The notes under the pieces: model-generated
Told to the model about the DNA's origin: nothing
The model's input: only the letters and a program-made list of their open reading frames with translations
The model's database searches: none
Shown here: positions 6,189-6,310 of the stretch, piece after piece
Position numbering within the stretch: the stretch's first letter is position 1
Layout of the letters: each line of letters opens with the position of its first letter
Origin: Candidatus Glassiibacteriota bacterium
GTDB taxonomy: Bacteria; Gemmatimonadota; Glassbacteria; GWA2-58-10
Reading direction: 5' to 3'
Assembly (NCBI GenBank): GCA_030604975.1
Contig: JAUVUV010000133.1
Span: forward strand, 1 to 6,310
DNA: 6,310 nucleotides
Position numbers and translations under genes: made by a program

Positions 6189-6310
6189 TTATTTTTCAGT
6201 GCTTACCAGAACCACGGCCCTGGCGGCAATGCCCTCCCCGCGTCCCAGGGCACCCAAGCCTTCGTGGGACTTCGCTTTCACGCTCACCCTTTCGATATCC
6301 ACGCCGAGGA
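6189..6310 (-). CDS. ispF: 2-C-methyl-D-erythritol 2,4-cyclodiphosphate synthase, C-terminal fragment
   Basis: Only the last 39 codons and the TAA stop are in the window; the rest lies beyond the right edge. The enzyme acts in the cytoplasm in the MEP pathway and converts the CDP-methylerythritol 2-phosphate intermediate into the cyclic diphosphate on the way to IPP and DMAPP. The fragment reads VSVKAKSHEGLGALGRGEGIAA and then RAVVLVS, which is the conserved C-terminal signature of IspF (VK-x-x-x-x-EGLG-x-x-GRGEGIAA-x-AVVL). Proximity to gltX fits the known clustering of ispD/ispF with gltX in several bacteria. No fusion to IspD can be judged from this piece. Confidence 0.93.
   Translation of the reverse strand, partial: LGVDIERVSVKAKSHEGLGALGRGEGIAARAVVLVSTEK

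Overview
The window is a stretch of bacterial chromosome with ordinary gene density. It holds three complete protein genes read leftward, the 3' tail of a fourth leftward gene at the right edge, and one rightward gene at the left. The organism cannot be named from the sequence. Two N-terminal regions look like lipoprotein or Tat export signals, ispF lies close to gltX, and one large envelope protein has no obvious standard family. This fits an uncultivated Gram-negative lineage (FCB-like or deltaproteobacterial-like), but that is inference only.

Left part (1-1546): a promoter and Shine-Dalgarno site drive a rightward aldo/keto reductase-family oxidoreductase. It has a Tat-like N-terminus and two C-terminal Cys4 motifs typical of [4Fe-4S] clusters. 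It converges on a leftward gene, and the 115-base gap between them holds two stem-loops. One is a leftward intrinsic terminator and the other is a 14-bp hairpin.

Middle (1547-5218): a 717-residue predicted lipoprotein carries a TIM-barrel glycosidase-like domain. Upstream of it on the same strand is gltX (glutamyl-tRNA synthetase), whose best start is an ATG at 5218 rather than the in-frame TTG three codons earlier.

Right part (5219-6310): a DedA-family membrane protein lies 30 bases upstream of gltX, so the two are probably cotranscribed, with the lipoprotein gene possibly at the end of the same unit. The DedA reading frame matches its family well upstream of the first standard start codon. 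Its true 5' end therefore needs either an AUC start or a one-base correction in a run of six T. Upstream of it is a gene-free spacer of about 300 bases packed with palindromic repeats, including a tandem pair of about 30-bp hairpin units. The end of ispF follows, from the MEP isoprenoid pathway.

No CRISPR array, transposase, tRNA, rRNA or phage gene is visible. No clear multi-gene novel system is present. The most interesting points are the unclassified lipoprotein, the exported Fe-S aldo/keto reductase, the abnormal dedA start and the repeat-laden spacer.
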